From contig OX465601.1 in NCBI GenBank assembly GCA_950022295.1, positions 174,409,501-174,473,500 of the forward strand: 64,000 bases of DNA, given 5' to 3'. How positions within the stretch are numbered: position 1 is the first letter of the stretch; the number at the start of each line of letters is the position of its first letter. Under the pieces are notes generated by a model. That model was not told the origin of the DNA, made no database searches, and saw nothing but the letters and a program-made list of their open reading frames with translations. Position numbers and translations under genes: made by a program. Of the stretch, positions 33,800-48,600 are shown piece by piece. This DNA comes from Bromus sterilis. Lineage: Eukaryota; Streptophyta; Magnoliopsida; Poales; Poaceae.

Positions 33800-36700
33800 G
33801 AGTGATTCCCACCATTGACAAACCCCAGGGTGCATTTGCGTGCTGTTCAACAACACTCATAGTTTTGCCCGATTCTGGTCCGTTTCATGAGCTATTAATC
33901 ACCGTTTCATGGGCTATTAATCATTTTTTTCATGGGCTATTAATCGCCGTTTTGGGTCCCCGGAGTGATTTCCACCATCGACGAACGCAAGGGTGCATTT
34001 AAGTTCTGGTCATCAATACTCGCAGTTTTTTCCGATTCTGGCCTGTTTCATGGGTTATTAATCACCGTTTCATGGGCTATTAATCACCGTTTTGGGTCCC
34101 CGGAGTGATTTCCACCATTAACGAACCCCAGGGTGCATTTACGTGTTGATCATCAACACTCACAGTTTTGGTCGATTCTGGCCTATTTCATCGGCTATTT
34201 ATCACCGTTTCATGGGCTATTAATCACCGTTTTGGGTCCCCGAAGTGATTTCCACCATTAACGAACCCCAGGGTGCATTTACGGTTGGTCATCAACACTC
34301 GCAGATTTTGCCGATTCTGGCCTGTTTCATGGGCTATTAATCACCGTTTCATGGGCTATTAATCACCGTTTTGGGTCCCCAGAGTGATTTCCACCATTGA
34401 CGAACCCGAGGGTGCATTTACGTGCTGGTCATCAACACTCACAGTTTTGGCTGATTCTGGCCTATTTCATGGGCTATTAATAACCATTTCATGGGCTATT
34501 AATCACCGTTTCATTGGCTATTAATCACCATTTTGGGTCCCGGAGTGATTTCCACCATTGACGAACCCCAGGGTGCATTTACGTGTTGGTCATCAACACT
34601 CACAATTTTGGCCGATTCTGGCCTATTTCATGGGCTATTGACCACCGTTTCATGGGCTATTAATCACCGGTTTGTGTTCCCGAAGTGATTTCCACCATTA
34701 ATGAACCCTAGGGTGCATTTACGTGCTGGTCACCAACACTCGCAGTTTTGGCCGATTTTGGCCTGTTTCATGGGCTATTAATCACCGTTTCATGGGAAAT
34801 TAATCACCGTTTTTGGTCCCCAGAGTGATTTCCACCATTCACGAACCCCAGGGTGCATTTACGTGCTGGTCATCAACACACACAGTTTTGGCCAATTCTG
34901 GCGTGTTTCATGGGCTATTAATCACCGTTTCATGGGCTATTAATCACCGTTTTGGGTCCCCAGAGTGATTTCCACCATTGACGAACCCCAGGGTGCATTT
35001 AAGTGTTGGTCATCAAATCTCGCTATTTTGGCCGATTCTGGCATATTTCATGGGCTATTAATCGCCATTTCATAAGCTATTCATCACCGTTTCATGGGCT
35101 ATTAATCACCGTTTTTGGTCCCAGAGTGATTTCTACCATTGACGAACCCTAGGGAGCATTTACGTGCTGGTCATCAACACACACAGTTTTGGCCAATTCT
35201 GGCCTGTTTCATGGGCTATTAATCACCGTTTCATGGGCTATTAATCACCGTTTTGGGTCCCCAAATTGATTTCCACCATTGACAAACCCCAGGGTGCATT
35301 TAAGTGTTGGTCATCAAATATCGCAGTTTGACCAATTCTGGCCAGTTTCATGGGCTATTAATCACCGTTTCATGGGCTATTAATCACCGTTTTGGGTCCC
35401 AAGAGTGATTTCCACCATTGACGAACCCCAGGGTGCATTTAAGTGCTGGTCATCAAATCTCACTGTTTTGGCTGATTCTGGCCTGTTTCATGGGCTATTA
35501 ATCACCGTTTCATGGGAAATTAATCACCGTTTTTGGTCCCCAGAGTGATTTCCACCATTCACGAACCCCAGGGTGCATTTACGTGCTGGTCATCAACACA
35601 CACAGTTTTGGCCAATTCTGGCGTGTTTCATGGGCTATTAATCACCGTTTCATGGGCTATTAATCACCGTTTTGGGTCCCCAGAGTGATTTCCACCATTG
35701 ACGAACCCCAGGGTGCATTTAAGTGTTGGTCATCAAATCTCGCTATTTTGGCCGATTCTGGCATATTTCATGGGCTATTAATCGCCGTTTCATGGGCTAT
35801 TAATCACCGTTTCATGGGCTATTAATCACCGTTTTTGGTCCCAGAGTGATTTCTACCATTGACGAACCCCAGGGAGCATTTACGTGCTGGTCATCAACAC
35901 ACACAGTTTTGGCCAATTCTGGCCTGTTTCATGGGCTATTAATCACCGTTTCATGGGCTATTAATCACCGTTTCGGGTCCCCAAATTGATTTCCACCATT
36001 GACAAACCCCAGGGTGCATTTAAGTGTTGGTCATCAAATATCGCAGTTTTGGCCGATTCTGGCCAGTTTCATGGGCTATTAATCACCGTTTCATGGGCTA
36101 TTAATCACCGTTTTGGGTCCCAAGAGTGATTTCCACCATTGACGAACCCCAGGGTGCATTTAAGTGCTGGTCATCAAATCTCACTGTTTTGGCTGATTCT
36201 GGCTTGTTTCATGGGCTATTAATCACCGTTTCATGGGCTATTAATCACCGTTTGCGGTCCCCTGAGTGATTCCCACCATTGACAAACCCCAGGGTGCATT
36301 TGCGTGCTGTTCAACAACACTCATAGTTTTGCCCGATTCTGGTCGGTTTCATGAGCTATTAATCACCGTTTCATGGGCTATTAATCACCGTTTTGGGTCC
36401 CCAGAGTGATTTCCACCATTGACGAACCCCAGGGTGCATTTAAGTGTTGGTCATCAAATCTCGCTATTTTGGCCGATTCTGGCATATTTCATGGGCTATT
36501 AATCGCCGTTTCATGGGCTATTAATCACCGTTTCATGGGCTATTAATCACCGTTTTTGGTCCCAGAGTGATTTCTACCATTGACGAACCCCAGGGAGCAT
36601 TTACGTGCTGGTCATCAACACACACAGTTTTGGCCAATTCTGGCCTGTTTCATGGGCTATTAATCACCGTTTCATGGGCTATTAATCACCGTTTTGGGTC

Positions 36701-39700
36701 CCCAAATTGATTTCCACCATTGACAAACCCCAGGGTGCATTTAAGTGTTGGTCATCAAATATCGCAGTTTTGGCCGATTCTGGCCAGTTTCATGGGCTAT
36801 TAATCACCGTTTCATGGGCTATTAATCACCGTTTTTGGTCCCAAGAGTGATTTCCACCATTGACTAACCCCAGGGTGCATTTAAGTGCTGGTCATCAAAT
36901 CTCACTGTTTTAGCTGATTCTGGCCTGTTTCATGGGCTATTAATCACCGTTTGCGGTCCCCTGAGTGATTCCCACCATTGACAAACCCCAGGGTGCATTT
37001 GCGTGCTGTTCAACAACACTCATAGTTTTGCCCGATTCTGGTCCGTTTCATGACCTATTAATCACCGTTTCATGGGCTATTAATCACCGTTTTGGGTCCC
37101 CAGAGTGATTTCCACCATTGACGAACCCCAGGGTGCATTTAAGTGTTGGTTATCAAATCTCGCTATTTTGGCCGATTCTGGCATATTTCATGGGCTATTA
37201 ATCGCCGTTTCATGGGCTATTAATCACCGTTTCATGGGCTATTAATCACCGTTTTTGGTCCCAGAGTGATTTCTACCATTGACGAACCCCAGGGAGTATT
37301 TACGTGCTGGTCATCAACACACACAGTTTTGGCCAATTCTGGCCTGTTTCATGGGCTATTAATCACCGTTTCATGGGCTATTAATCACCGTTTTGGGTCC
37401 CCAAATTGATTTCCACCATTGACAAACCCTAGGGTGCATTTAAGTGTTGGTCATCAAATATCGCAGTTTTGGCCGATTCTGGCCAGTTTCATGGGCTATT
37501 AATGACCGTTTCATGGGCTATTAATCACCGTTTTGGGTCCCAAGAGTGATTTCCACCATTGACGAACCCCAGGGTGCATTTAAGTGCTGGTCATCAAATC
37601 TCACTGTTTTGGCTGATTCTGGCCTGTTTCATGGGCTATTAATCACCGTTTCATGGGCTATTAATCACCGTTTGCGGTCCCCTGAGTGATTCCCACCATT
37701 GACAAACCCAAGGGTGCATTTGCGTGCTGTTCAACAACACTCATAGTTTTGCCCGATTCTGGTCCGTTTCATGAGCTATTAATCACCGTTTCATGGGCTA
37801 TTAATCATTTTTTTCATGGGCTATTAATCGCCGTTTTGGGTCCCCGGAGTGATTTCCACCATCGACGAACCCAAGGGTGCATTTAAGTTCTGGTCATCAA
37901 TACTCGCAGTTTTTGCCGATTCTGGCCTGTTTCATGGGCTATTAATCACCGTTTCATGGGCTATTAATCGCCGTTTTGGGTCCCCGGAGTGATTTCCACC
38001 ATCGACGAACCCAAGGGTGCATTTAAGTTCTGGTCATCAATACTTGCAGTTTTTGCCGATTCTGGCCTGTTTCATGGGCTATTATTCACCGTTTCATGGG
38101 CTATTAATAACCGTTTTGGGTCCCCGAAGTGATTTCCACCATTAACGAACCCCAGGGTGCATTTACGGTTGGTCATCACCACTCGCAGATTTTGCCGATT
38201 CTGGCCTGTTTCATGGGCTATTAATCACCGTTTCATGGGCTATTAATAACCGTTTTGGGTCCCCAGAGTGATTTCCACCTTTGACGAACCCGAGGGTGCA
38301 TTTACGTGCTGGTCATCAACACTCACAGTTTTGGCTGATTCTGGCTTTTTCATGGGCTATTAATAACCATTTCATGGGCTATTAATCACCGTTTCATTGG
38401 CTATTAATCACCATTTTGGGTCCCGGAGTGATTTCCACCATTGACGAACCCCAGGGTGCATTTACGTGTTGGTCATCAACACTCGCAATTTTGGCCGATT
38501 CTGGCCTATTTCATGGGTTATTGACCACCGTTTCATGGGCTATTAATCATCGGTTTGTGTCCCCGAAGTGATTTCCACCATTAATGAACCCTAGGGTGCA
38601 TTTACGTGCTGGTCACCAACACTCGCAATTTTGGCTGATTCTGGCCTGTTTCATGGGCTATTAATCACCGTTTCATGGGAAATTAATCACCGTTTTTGGT
38701 CCCCAGAGTGATTTCCACCATTCACGAACCCCAGGGTGCATTTACGTGCTGGTCATCAACACACACAGTTTTGGCCAATTCTGGCGTGTTTCATGGGCTA
38801 TTAATCACCGTTTCATGGGCTATTAATCACCGTTTTGGGTCCCCAGAGTGATTTCCACCATTGACGAACCCCAGGGTGCATTTAAGTGTTGGTCATCAAA
38901 TCTCGCTATTTTGGCCGATTCTGGCATATTTCATGGGCTATTAATCGCCGTTTCATGGGCTATTAATCACCGTTTCATGGGCTATTAATCACCGTTTTTG
39001 GTCCCAGAGTGATTTCTACCATTGACGAACCCCAGGGAGCATTTACGTGCTGGTCATCAACACACACAGTTTTGGCCAATTCTGGCCTATTTCATGGGCT
39101 ATTAATCACCGTTTCATGGGCTATTAATCACCGTTTCGGGTCCCCAAATTGATTTCCACCATTGACAAACCCCAGGGTGCATTTAAGTGTTGGTCATCAA
39201 ATATCGCAGTTTTGGCCGATTCTGGCCAGTTTCATGGGCTATTAATCACCGTTTCATGGGCTATTAATCACCGTTTTGGGTCCCAAGAGTGATTTCCACC
39301 ATTGACGAACCCCAGGGTGCATTTAAGTGCTGGTCATCAAATATCACTGTTTTGGCTGATTCTGGCCTGTTTCATGGGCTATTAATCACCGTTTCATGGG
39401 CTATTAATCACCGTTTGCGGTCCCCTGAGTGATTCCCACCATTGACAAACCCCAGGGTGCATTTGCGTGCTGTTCAACAACACTCATAGTTTTGCCCGAT
39501 TCTGGTCCGTTTCATGAGCTATTAATCACCGTTTCATGGGCTATTAATCACCTTTTTGGGTCCCTAGAGTGATTTCCACCATTGACGAACCCCAGGGTGC
39601 ATTTAAGTGTTGGTCATCAAATCTCGCTATTTTGGCCGATTCTGGCATATTTCATGGGCTATTAATCGCCGTTTCATGGGCTATTAATCACCGTTTCATG

Positions 39701-42700
39701 GGCTATTAATCACCGTGTTTGGTCCCAGAGTGATTTCTACCATTGACGAACCCCAGGGAGCATTTACGTGCTGGTCATCAACACACACAGTTTTGGCCAA
39801 TTCTGGCCTGTTTCATGGGCTATTAATCACCGTTTCATGGGCTATTAATCACCGTTTTGGGTCCCCAAATTGATTTCCACCATTGACAAACCCCAGGGTG
39901 CATTTAAGTGTTGGTCATCAAATATCGCAGTTTTGGCCGATTCTGGCCAGTTTCATGGGCTAGTAATCACCGTTTCATGGGCTATTAATCACCGTTTTGG
40001 GTCCCAAGAGTGATTTCCACTATTGACGAACCCCAGGGTGCATTTAAGTGCTGGTCATCAAATCTCACTGTTTTGGCTGATTCTGGCCTGTTTCATGGGC
40101 TATTAATCACCGTTTGCGGTCCCCTAAGTGATTCCCACCATTGACAAACCCCAAGGTGCATTTGCGTGCTGTTCAACAACACTCATAGTTTTGCCCGATT
40201 CTGGTCCGTTTCATGAGCTATTAATCACCGTTTCATGGGCTATTAATCACCGTTTTGGGTCCCCAGAGTGATTTCCACCATTGACGAACCCCAGGGTGCA
40301 TTTAAGTGTTGGTCATCAAATCTCGCTATTTTGGCCGATTCTGGCATATTTCATGGGCTATTAATCGCCGTTTCATGGGCTATTAATCACCGTTTCATGG
40401 GCTATTAATCACCGTTTTTGGTCCCAGAGTGATTTCTACCATTGACGAACCCCAGGGAGCATTTACGTGCTGGTCATCAACACACACAGTTTTGGCCAAT
40501 TCTGGCCTGTTTCATGGGCTATTAATCACCGTTTCATGGGCTATTAATCACCGTTTTGGGTCCCCAAATTGATTTCCACCATTGACAAACCCTAGGGTGC
40601 ATTTAAGTGTTGGTCATCAAATATCGCAGTTTTGGCCGATTCTGGCCAGTTTCATGGGCTATTAATCACCGTTTCATGGGCTATTAATCACCGTTTTGGG
40701 TCCCAAGAGTGATTTCCACCATTGACGCACCCCAGGGTGCATTTAAGTGCTGGTCATCAAATCTCACTGTTTTGGCTGATTCTGGCCTGTTTCATGGGCT
40801 ATTAATCACCGTTTCATGGGCTATTAATCACCGTTTGCGGTCCCCTGAGTGATTCCCACCATTGACAAACCCCAGGGTGCATTTGCGTGCTGTTCAACAA
40901 CACTCATAGTTTTGCCCGATTCTGGTCCGTTTCATGAGCTATTAATCACCGTTTCATGGGCTATTAATCATTTTTTTCATGGGCTATTAATCGCCGTTTT
41001 GGGTCCCCGGAGTGATTTCCACCATCGACGAACCCAAGGGTGCATTTAAGTTCTGGTCATCAATACTCGCAGTTTTTGCCGATTCTGGCCTGTTTCATGG
41101 GCTATTAATCACCGTTTCATGGGCTATTAATCACCGTTTTGGGTCCCCGGAGTGATTTCCACCATTAACGAACCCCAGGGTGCATTTACGTGTTGGTCAT
41201 CAACACTCACAGTTTTGGTCGATTCTGGCCTATTTCATCGGCTATTTATCACCGTTTCATGGGCTATTAATCACCGTTTTGGGTCCCCGAAGTGATTTCC
41301 ACCATTAACGAACCCCAGGGTGCATTTACGGTTGGTCATCACCACTCGCAGATTTTGCCGATTCTGGCCTGTTTCATGGGCTATTAATCACCGTTTCATG
41401 GGCTATTAATAACCGTTTTGGGTCCCCAGAGTGATTTCCACCATTGACGAACCCGAGGGTGCATTTACGTGCTGGTCATCAACACTCACAGTTTTGGCTG
41501 ATTCTGGCCTATTTCATGGGCTATTAATAACCATTTCATGGGCTATTAATCACCGTTTCATTGGCTATTAATCACCATTTTGGGTCCCGGAGTGATTTCC
41601 ACCATTGACGAACCCCAGGGTGCATTTACGTGTTGGTCATCAACACTCGCAATTTTGGCCGATTCTGGCCTATTTCATGGGCTATTGACCACCGTTTCAT
41701 GGGCTATTAATCACCGGTTTGTGTCCCCGAAGTGATTTCCACCATTAATGAACCCTAGGGTGCATTTACGTGCTGGTCACCAACACTCGCAGTTTTGGCC
41801 GATTCTGGCCTGTTTCATGGGCTATTAATCACCGTTTCATGGGAAATTAATCACCGTTTTTGGTCCCCAGAGTGATTTCCACCATTCACGAACCCCAGGG
41901 TGCGTTTACGTGCTGGTCATCAACATACACAGTTTTGGCCAATTCTGGCGTGTTTCATGGGCTATTAATCACCGTTTCATGGGCTATTAATCACCGTTTT
42001 GGGTCCCCAGAGTGATTTCCACCATTGACGAACCCCAGGGTGCATTTAAGTGTTGGTCATCAAATCTCGCTATTTTGGCCGATTCTGGCATATTTCATGG
42101 GCTATAAATCGCCGTTTCATGGGCTATTAATCACCGTTTCATGGGCTATTAATCACCGTTTTTGGTCCCAGAGTGATTTCTACCATTGGCGAACCCCAGG
42201 GAGCATTTACGTGCTGGTCATCAACACACACAGTTTTGGCCAATTCTGGCCTGTTTCATGGGCTATTAATCACCGTTTCATGGGCTATAAATCACCGTTT
42301 TGGGTCCCCAAATTGATTTCCACCATTGACAAACCCCAGGGTGCATTTAAGTGTTGGTCATCAAATATCGCAGTTTTGGCCGATTCTGGCCAGTTTCATG
42401 GGCTATTATTCACCGTTTCATGGGCTATTAATAACCGTTTTGGGTCCCCGAAGTGATTTCCACCATTAACGAACCCCAGGGTGCATTTACGGTTGGTCAT
42501 CACCACTCGCAGATTTTGCCGATTCTGGCCTGTTTCATGGGCTATTAATCACCGTTTCATGGGCTATTAATAACCGTTTTGGGTCCCCAGAGTGATTTCC
42601 ACCTTTGACGAACCCGAGGGTGCATTTACGTGCTGGTCATCAACACTCACAGTTTTGGCTGATTCTGGCTTTTTCATGGGCTATTAATAACCTTTTCATG

Positions 42701-43649
42701 GGCTATTAATCACCGTTTCATTGGCTATTAATCACCATTTTGGGTCCCGGAGTGATTTCCACCATTGACGAACCCCAGGGTGCATTTACGTGTTGGTCAT
42801 CAACACTCGCAATTTTGGCCGATTCTGGCCTATTTCATTGGCTATTGACCACCGTTTCATGGGCTATTAATCACCGGTTTGTGTCCCCGAAGTGATTTCC
42901 ACCATTAATGAACCCTAGGGTGCATTTACGTGCTGGTCACCAACACTCGCAGTTTTGGCCGATTCTGGCCTGTTTCATGGGCTATTAATCACCGTTTCAT
43001 GGGAAATTAATCACCGTTTTTGGTCCCCAGAGTGATTTCCACCATTCACGAACCCCAGGGTGCATTTACGTGCTGGTCATCAACACTCACAGTTTTGGCT
43101 GATTCTGGCTTTTTCATGGGCTATTAATAACCTTTTCATGGGCTATTAATCACCGTTTCATTGGCTATTAATCACCATTTTGGGTCCCGGAGTGATTTCC
43201 ACCATTGACGACCCCCAGGGTGCATTTACGTGTTGGTCATCAACACTCGCAATTTTGGCCGATTCTGGCCTATTTCATGGGCTATTGACCACCGTTTCAT
43301 GGGCTATTAATCACCGGTTTGTGTCCCCGAAGTGATTTCCACCATTAATGAACCCTAGGGTGCATTTACGTGCTGGTCACCAACACTCGCAGTTTTGGCC
43401 GATTCTGGCCTGTTTCATGGGCTATTAATCACCCTTTCATGGGAAATTAATCACCGTTTTTGGTCCCCAGAGTGATTTCCACCATTCACGAACCCCAGGG
43501 TGCATTTACGTGCTGGTCATCAACACACACAGTTTTGGCCAATTCTGGCGTGTTTCATGGGCTATTAATCACCGTTTCATGGGCTATTAATCACCGTTTT
43601 GGGTCCCCAGAGTGATTTCCACCATTGACGAACCCCAGGGTGCATTTAA
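33800..43649. repeat. Satellite array, rearranged HORs with pentamer blocks
   Basis: Begins as a fourth 12-mer, then jumps from m12 into m7-m8 near 35500. From about 36265 to 40850, blocks of about 700-720 bp alternate with one full 1745-bp spacing. The short blocks hold m9-m10-m11-m12 and a hybrid m1 that lacks the T-tract and leads back into m9. Between 42650 and 43090 a 440-bp segment (three monomers plus one 22-bp copy) is repeated. No gene or foreign insertion is visible. Confidence 0.85.
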
Positions 43650-45699
43650 GTGTTGGTCATCAAATCTCGCTATTTTGGCCGATTCTGGCATATTTCATGG
43701 GCTATTAATCGCCGTTTCATAAGCTATTCATCACCGTTTCATGGGCTATTAATCATCGTTTTTGGTCCTAGAGTGATTTCTACCATTGACGAACCCCAGG
43801 GAGCGTTTACGTGCTGGTCATCAACACACACAGTTTTGGCCAATTCTGGCCTGTTTCATGGGCTATTAATCACCGTTTCATGGGCTATTAATCACCGTTT
43901 TGGGTCCCCAAATTGATTTCCACCATTCACAAACCCCAGGGTGCATTTAAGTGTTGGTCATCAAATATCGCAGTTTTGGCCGATTCTGGCCAGTTTCATG
44001 GGCTATTAATCACCGTTTCATGGGCTATTAATCACCGTTTTGGGTCCCAAGAGTGATTTCCACCATTGACGAACCCCAGGGTGCATTTAAGTGCTGGTCA
44101 TCAAATCTCACTGTTTTGGCTGATTCTGGCCTGTTTCATGGGCTATTAATCACCGTTTCATGGGCTATTAATCACCGTTTGCGGTCCCCTGAGTGATTCC
44201 CACCATTGAAAAAACACCAGGGTGCATTTGCGTGCTGTTCAACAACACTCATAGTTTTGCCCGATTCTGGTCCGTTTCATGAGCTATTAATCACCGTTTC
44301 ATGGGCTATTAATCATTTTTTTCATGGGCTATTAATCGCCATTTTGGGTCCCCGGAGTGATTTCCACCATCGACGAACCCAAGGGTGCATTTAAGTTTTG
44401 GTCATCAATACTCGCAGTTTTTGCCGATTCTGGCCTGTTTCATGGGCTATTAATCACCGTTTCATGGGCTATTAATCACCGTTTTTGGTCCCCGGAGTGA
44501 TTTCCACCATTCACGAACCCCAGGGTGCATTTACGTGCTGGTCATCAACACACACAGTTTTGGCCAATTCTGGCGTGTTTCATGGGCTATTAATCACCGT
44601 TTCATGGGCTATTAATCACCGTTTTGGGTCCCCAGAGTGATTTCCACCATTGACGAACCCCAGGGTGCATTTAAGTGTTGGTCATCAAATCTCGCTATTT
44701 TGGCCGATTCTGGCATATTTCATGGGCTATTAATCGCCGTTTCATAAGCTATTCATCACCGTTTCATGGGCTATTAATCATCGTTTTTGGTCCTAGAGTG
44801 ATTTCTACCATTGACGAACCCCAGGGAGCGTTTACGTGCTGGTCATCAACACACACAGTTTTGGCCAATTCTGGCCTGTTTCATGGGCTATTAATCACCG
44901 TTTCATGGGCTATTAATCACCGTTTTGGGTCCCCAAATTGATTTCCACCATTCACAAACCCCAGGGTGCATTTAAGTGTTGGTCATCAAATATCGCAGTT
45001 TTGGCCGATTCTGGCCAGTTTCATGGGCTATTAATCACCGTTTCATGGGCTATTAATCACCGTTTTGGGTCCCAAGAGTGATTTCCACCATTGACGAACC
45101 CCAGGGTGCATTTAAGTGCTGGTCATCAAATCTCACTGTTTTGGCTGATTCTGGCCTGTTTCATGGGCTATTAATCACCGTTTCATGGGCTATTAATCAC
45201 CGTTTGCGGTCCCCTGAGTGATTCCCACCATTGAAAAAACCCCAGGGTGCATTTGCGTGCTGTTCAACAACACTCATAGTTTTGCCCGATTCTGGTCCGT
45301 TTCATGAGCTATTAATCACCGTTTCATGGGCTATTAATCATTTTTTTCATGGGCTATTAATCGCCATTTTGGGTCCCCGGAGTGATTTCCACCATCGACG
45401 AACCCAAGGGTGCATTTAAGTTTTGGTCATCAATACTCGCAGTTTTTGCCGATTCTGGCCTGTTTCATGGGCTATTAATCACCGTTTCATGGGCTATTAA
45501 TCACCGTTTTTGGTCCCCAGAGTGAGTTCCACCATTCACGAACCCTAGGGTGCATTTACGTGCTGGTCATCAACACACACAGTTTTGGCCAATTCTGGCG
45601 TGTTTCATGGGCTATTAATCACCGTTTCATGGGCTATTAATCACCGTTTTGGGTCCCCAGAGTGATTTCCACCATTGACGAACCCCAGGGTGCATTTAA
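43650..45699. repeat. 1025-bp tandem segmental duplication (two copies)
   Basis: 43650-44674 and 44675-45699 are near-identical, about seven monomers with two extra 22-bp copies. Shared rare variants include ATCATCGTTTTTGGTCCTAG, GGGAGCGTTTACG and TTCACAAACCCC, absent from most other units. A later copy near 47886 lacks the first of these. Confidence 0.88.
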
Positions 45700-48600
45700 G
45701 TGTTGGTCATCAAATCTCGCTATTTTGGCCGATTCTGGCATATTTCATGGGCTATTAATCGCCGTTTCATGGGCTATTAATCACCGTTTCATGGGCTATT
45801 AATCACCGTTTTTGGTACCAGAGTGATTTCTACCATTGACGAACCCCAGGGAGCATTTACGTGCTGGTCATCAACACACACAGTTTTGGCCAATTCTGGC
45901 CTGTTTCATGGGCTATTAATCACCGTTTCATGGGCTATTAATCACCGTTTTGGGTCCCCAAATTGATTTCCACCATTGACAAAGCCCAGGGTGCATTTAA
46001 GTGTTGGTCATCAAATATCGCAGTTTTGGCCGATTCTGGCCAGTTTCATGGGCTATTAATCACCGTTTCATGGGCTATTAATCACCGTTTTGGGTCCCAA
46101 GAGTGATTTCCACCATTGACGAACCCCAGGGTGCATTTAAGTGCTGGTCATCAAATCTCACTGTTTTGGCTGATTCTGGCCTGTTTCATGGGCTATTAAT
46201 CACCGTTTCATGGGCTATTAATCACCGTTTGCGGTCCCCTGAGTGATTCCCACCATTGACAAACCCCAGGGTGCATTTGCGTGCTGTTCAACAACACTCA
46301 TAGTTTTGCCCGATTCTGGTCCGGTTCATGAGCTATTAATCACAGTTTCATGGGCTATTAATCATTTTTTTCATGGGCTATTAATCGCCGTTTTGGGTCC
46401 CCGGAGTGATTTCCACCATCGACGAACCCAAGGGTGCATTTAAGTTTTGGTCATCAATACTCGCAGTTTTTGCCGATTCTGGCCTGTTTCATGGGCTATT
46501 AATCACCGTTTCATGGGCTATTAATCACCGTTTTGGGTCCCCGGAGTGATTTCCACCATTAACGAACCCCAGGGTGCATTTACGTGTTGGTCATCAACAC
46601 TCACAGTTTTGGTCGATTCTGGCCTATTTCATCGCCTATTTATCACCGTTTCATGGGCTATTAATCACCGTTTTGGGTCCCCGAAGTGATTTCCACCATT
46701 AACGAACGCCAGGGTGCATTTACGGTTGGTCATCAACACTCGCAGATTTTGCCGATTCTGGCCTGTTTCATGGGCTATTAATCACCGTTTCATGGGCTAT
46801 TAATCACCGTTTGCGGTCCCCTGAGTGATTCCCACCATTGACAAACCCCAGGGTGCATTTGCGTGTTGTTCAACAACACTCATAGTTTTGCCCGATTCTG
46901 GTCCGTTTCATGAGCTATTAATCACCGTTTCATGGGCTATTAATCATTTTTTTCATGGGCTATTAATCGCCGTTTTGGGTCCCCGGAGTGATTTCCACCA
47001 TCGACGAACCCAAGGGTGCATTTAAGTTCTGGTCATCAATACTCGCAGTTTTTGCCGATTCTGGCCTGTTTCATGGGCTATTAATCACCGTTTCATGGGC
47101 TATTAATCACCGTTTTGGGTCCCCGGAGTGATTTCCACCATTAACGAACCCCAGGGTGCATTTACGTGTTGGTCATCAACACTCACAGTTTTGGTCGATT
47201 CTGGCCTATTTCATCGGCTATTTATCACCGTTTCATGGGCTATTAATCACCGTTTTGGGTCCCCGAAGTGATTTCCACCATTAACGAACCCCAGGGTGCA
47301 TTTACGGTTGGTCATCAACACTCGCAGATTTTGCCGATTCTGGCCTGTTTCATGGGCTATTAATCACCGTTTCATGGGCTATTAATCACCGTTTCATTGG
47401 CTATTAATCACCATTTTGGGTCCCGGAGTGATTTCCACCATTGACGAACCCCAGGGTGCATTTACGTGTTGGTCATCAACACTCGCAATTTTGGCCGATT
47501 CTGGCCTATTTCATGGGCTATTGACCACCGTTTCATGGGCTATTAATCACCGGTTTGTGTCCCCGAAGTGATTTCCACCATTAATGAACCCTAGGGTGCA
47601 TTTACGTGCTGGTCACCAACACTCGCAGTTTTGGCCGATTCTGTCCTGTTTCATGGGCTATTAATCACCGTTTCATGGGAAATTAATCACCGTTTTTGGT
47701 CCCCAGAATGATTTCCACCATTCACGAACCCCAGGGTGCATTTACGTGCTGGTCATCAACACACACAGTTTTGGCCAATTCTGGCGTGTTTCATGGGCTA
47801 TTAATCACCGTTTCATGGGCAATTAATCACTGTTTTGGGTCCCCAGAGTGATTTCCACCATTGACGAACCCCAGGGTGCATTTAAGTGTTGGTCATCAAA
47901 TCTCGCTATTTTGGCCGATTCTGGCATATTTCATGGGCTATTAATCGCCGTTTCATAAGCTATTCATCACCGTTTCATGGGCTATTAATCACCGTTTTTG
48001 GTCCTAGAGTGATTTCTACCATTGACGAACCCCAGGGAGCATTTACGTGCTGGTCATCAACACACACAGTTTTGGCCAATTCTGGCCTGTTTCATGGGCT
48101 ATTAATCACCGTTTCATGGGCTATTAATCACCGTTTTGGGTCCCCAAATTGATTTCCACCATTGACAAACCCCAGGGTGCATTTAAGTGTTGGTCATCAA
48201 ATATCGCAGTTTTGGCCGATTCTGGCCAGTTTCATGGGCTATTAATCACCGTTCCATGGGCTATTAATCACCGTTTTGGGTCCCAAGAGTGATTTCCACC
48301 ATTGACGAACCCCAGGGTGCATTTAAGTGTTGGTCATCAAATCTCACTGTTTTGGCTGATTCTGGCCTGTTTCATGGGCTATTAATCACCGTTTCATGGG
48401 CTATTAATCACCGTTTGCGGTCCCCTGAGTGATTCCCACCATTGAAAAAACCCCAGGGTGCATTTGCGTGCTGTTCAACAACACTCATAGTTTTGCCCGA
48501 TTCTGGTCCGTTTCATGAGCTATTAATCACCGTTTCATGGGCTATTAATCATTTTTTTCATGGGCTATTAATCGCCATTTTGGGTCCCCGGAGTGATTTC

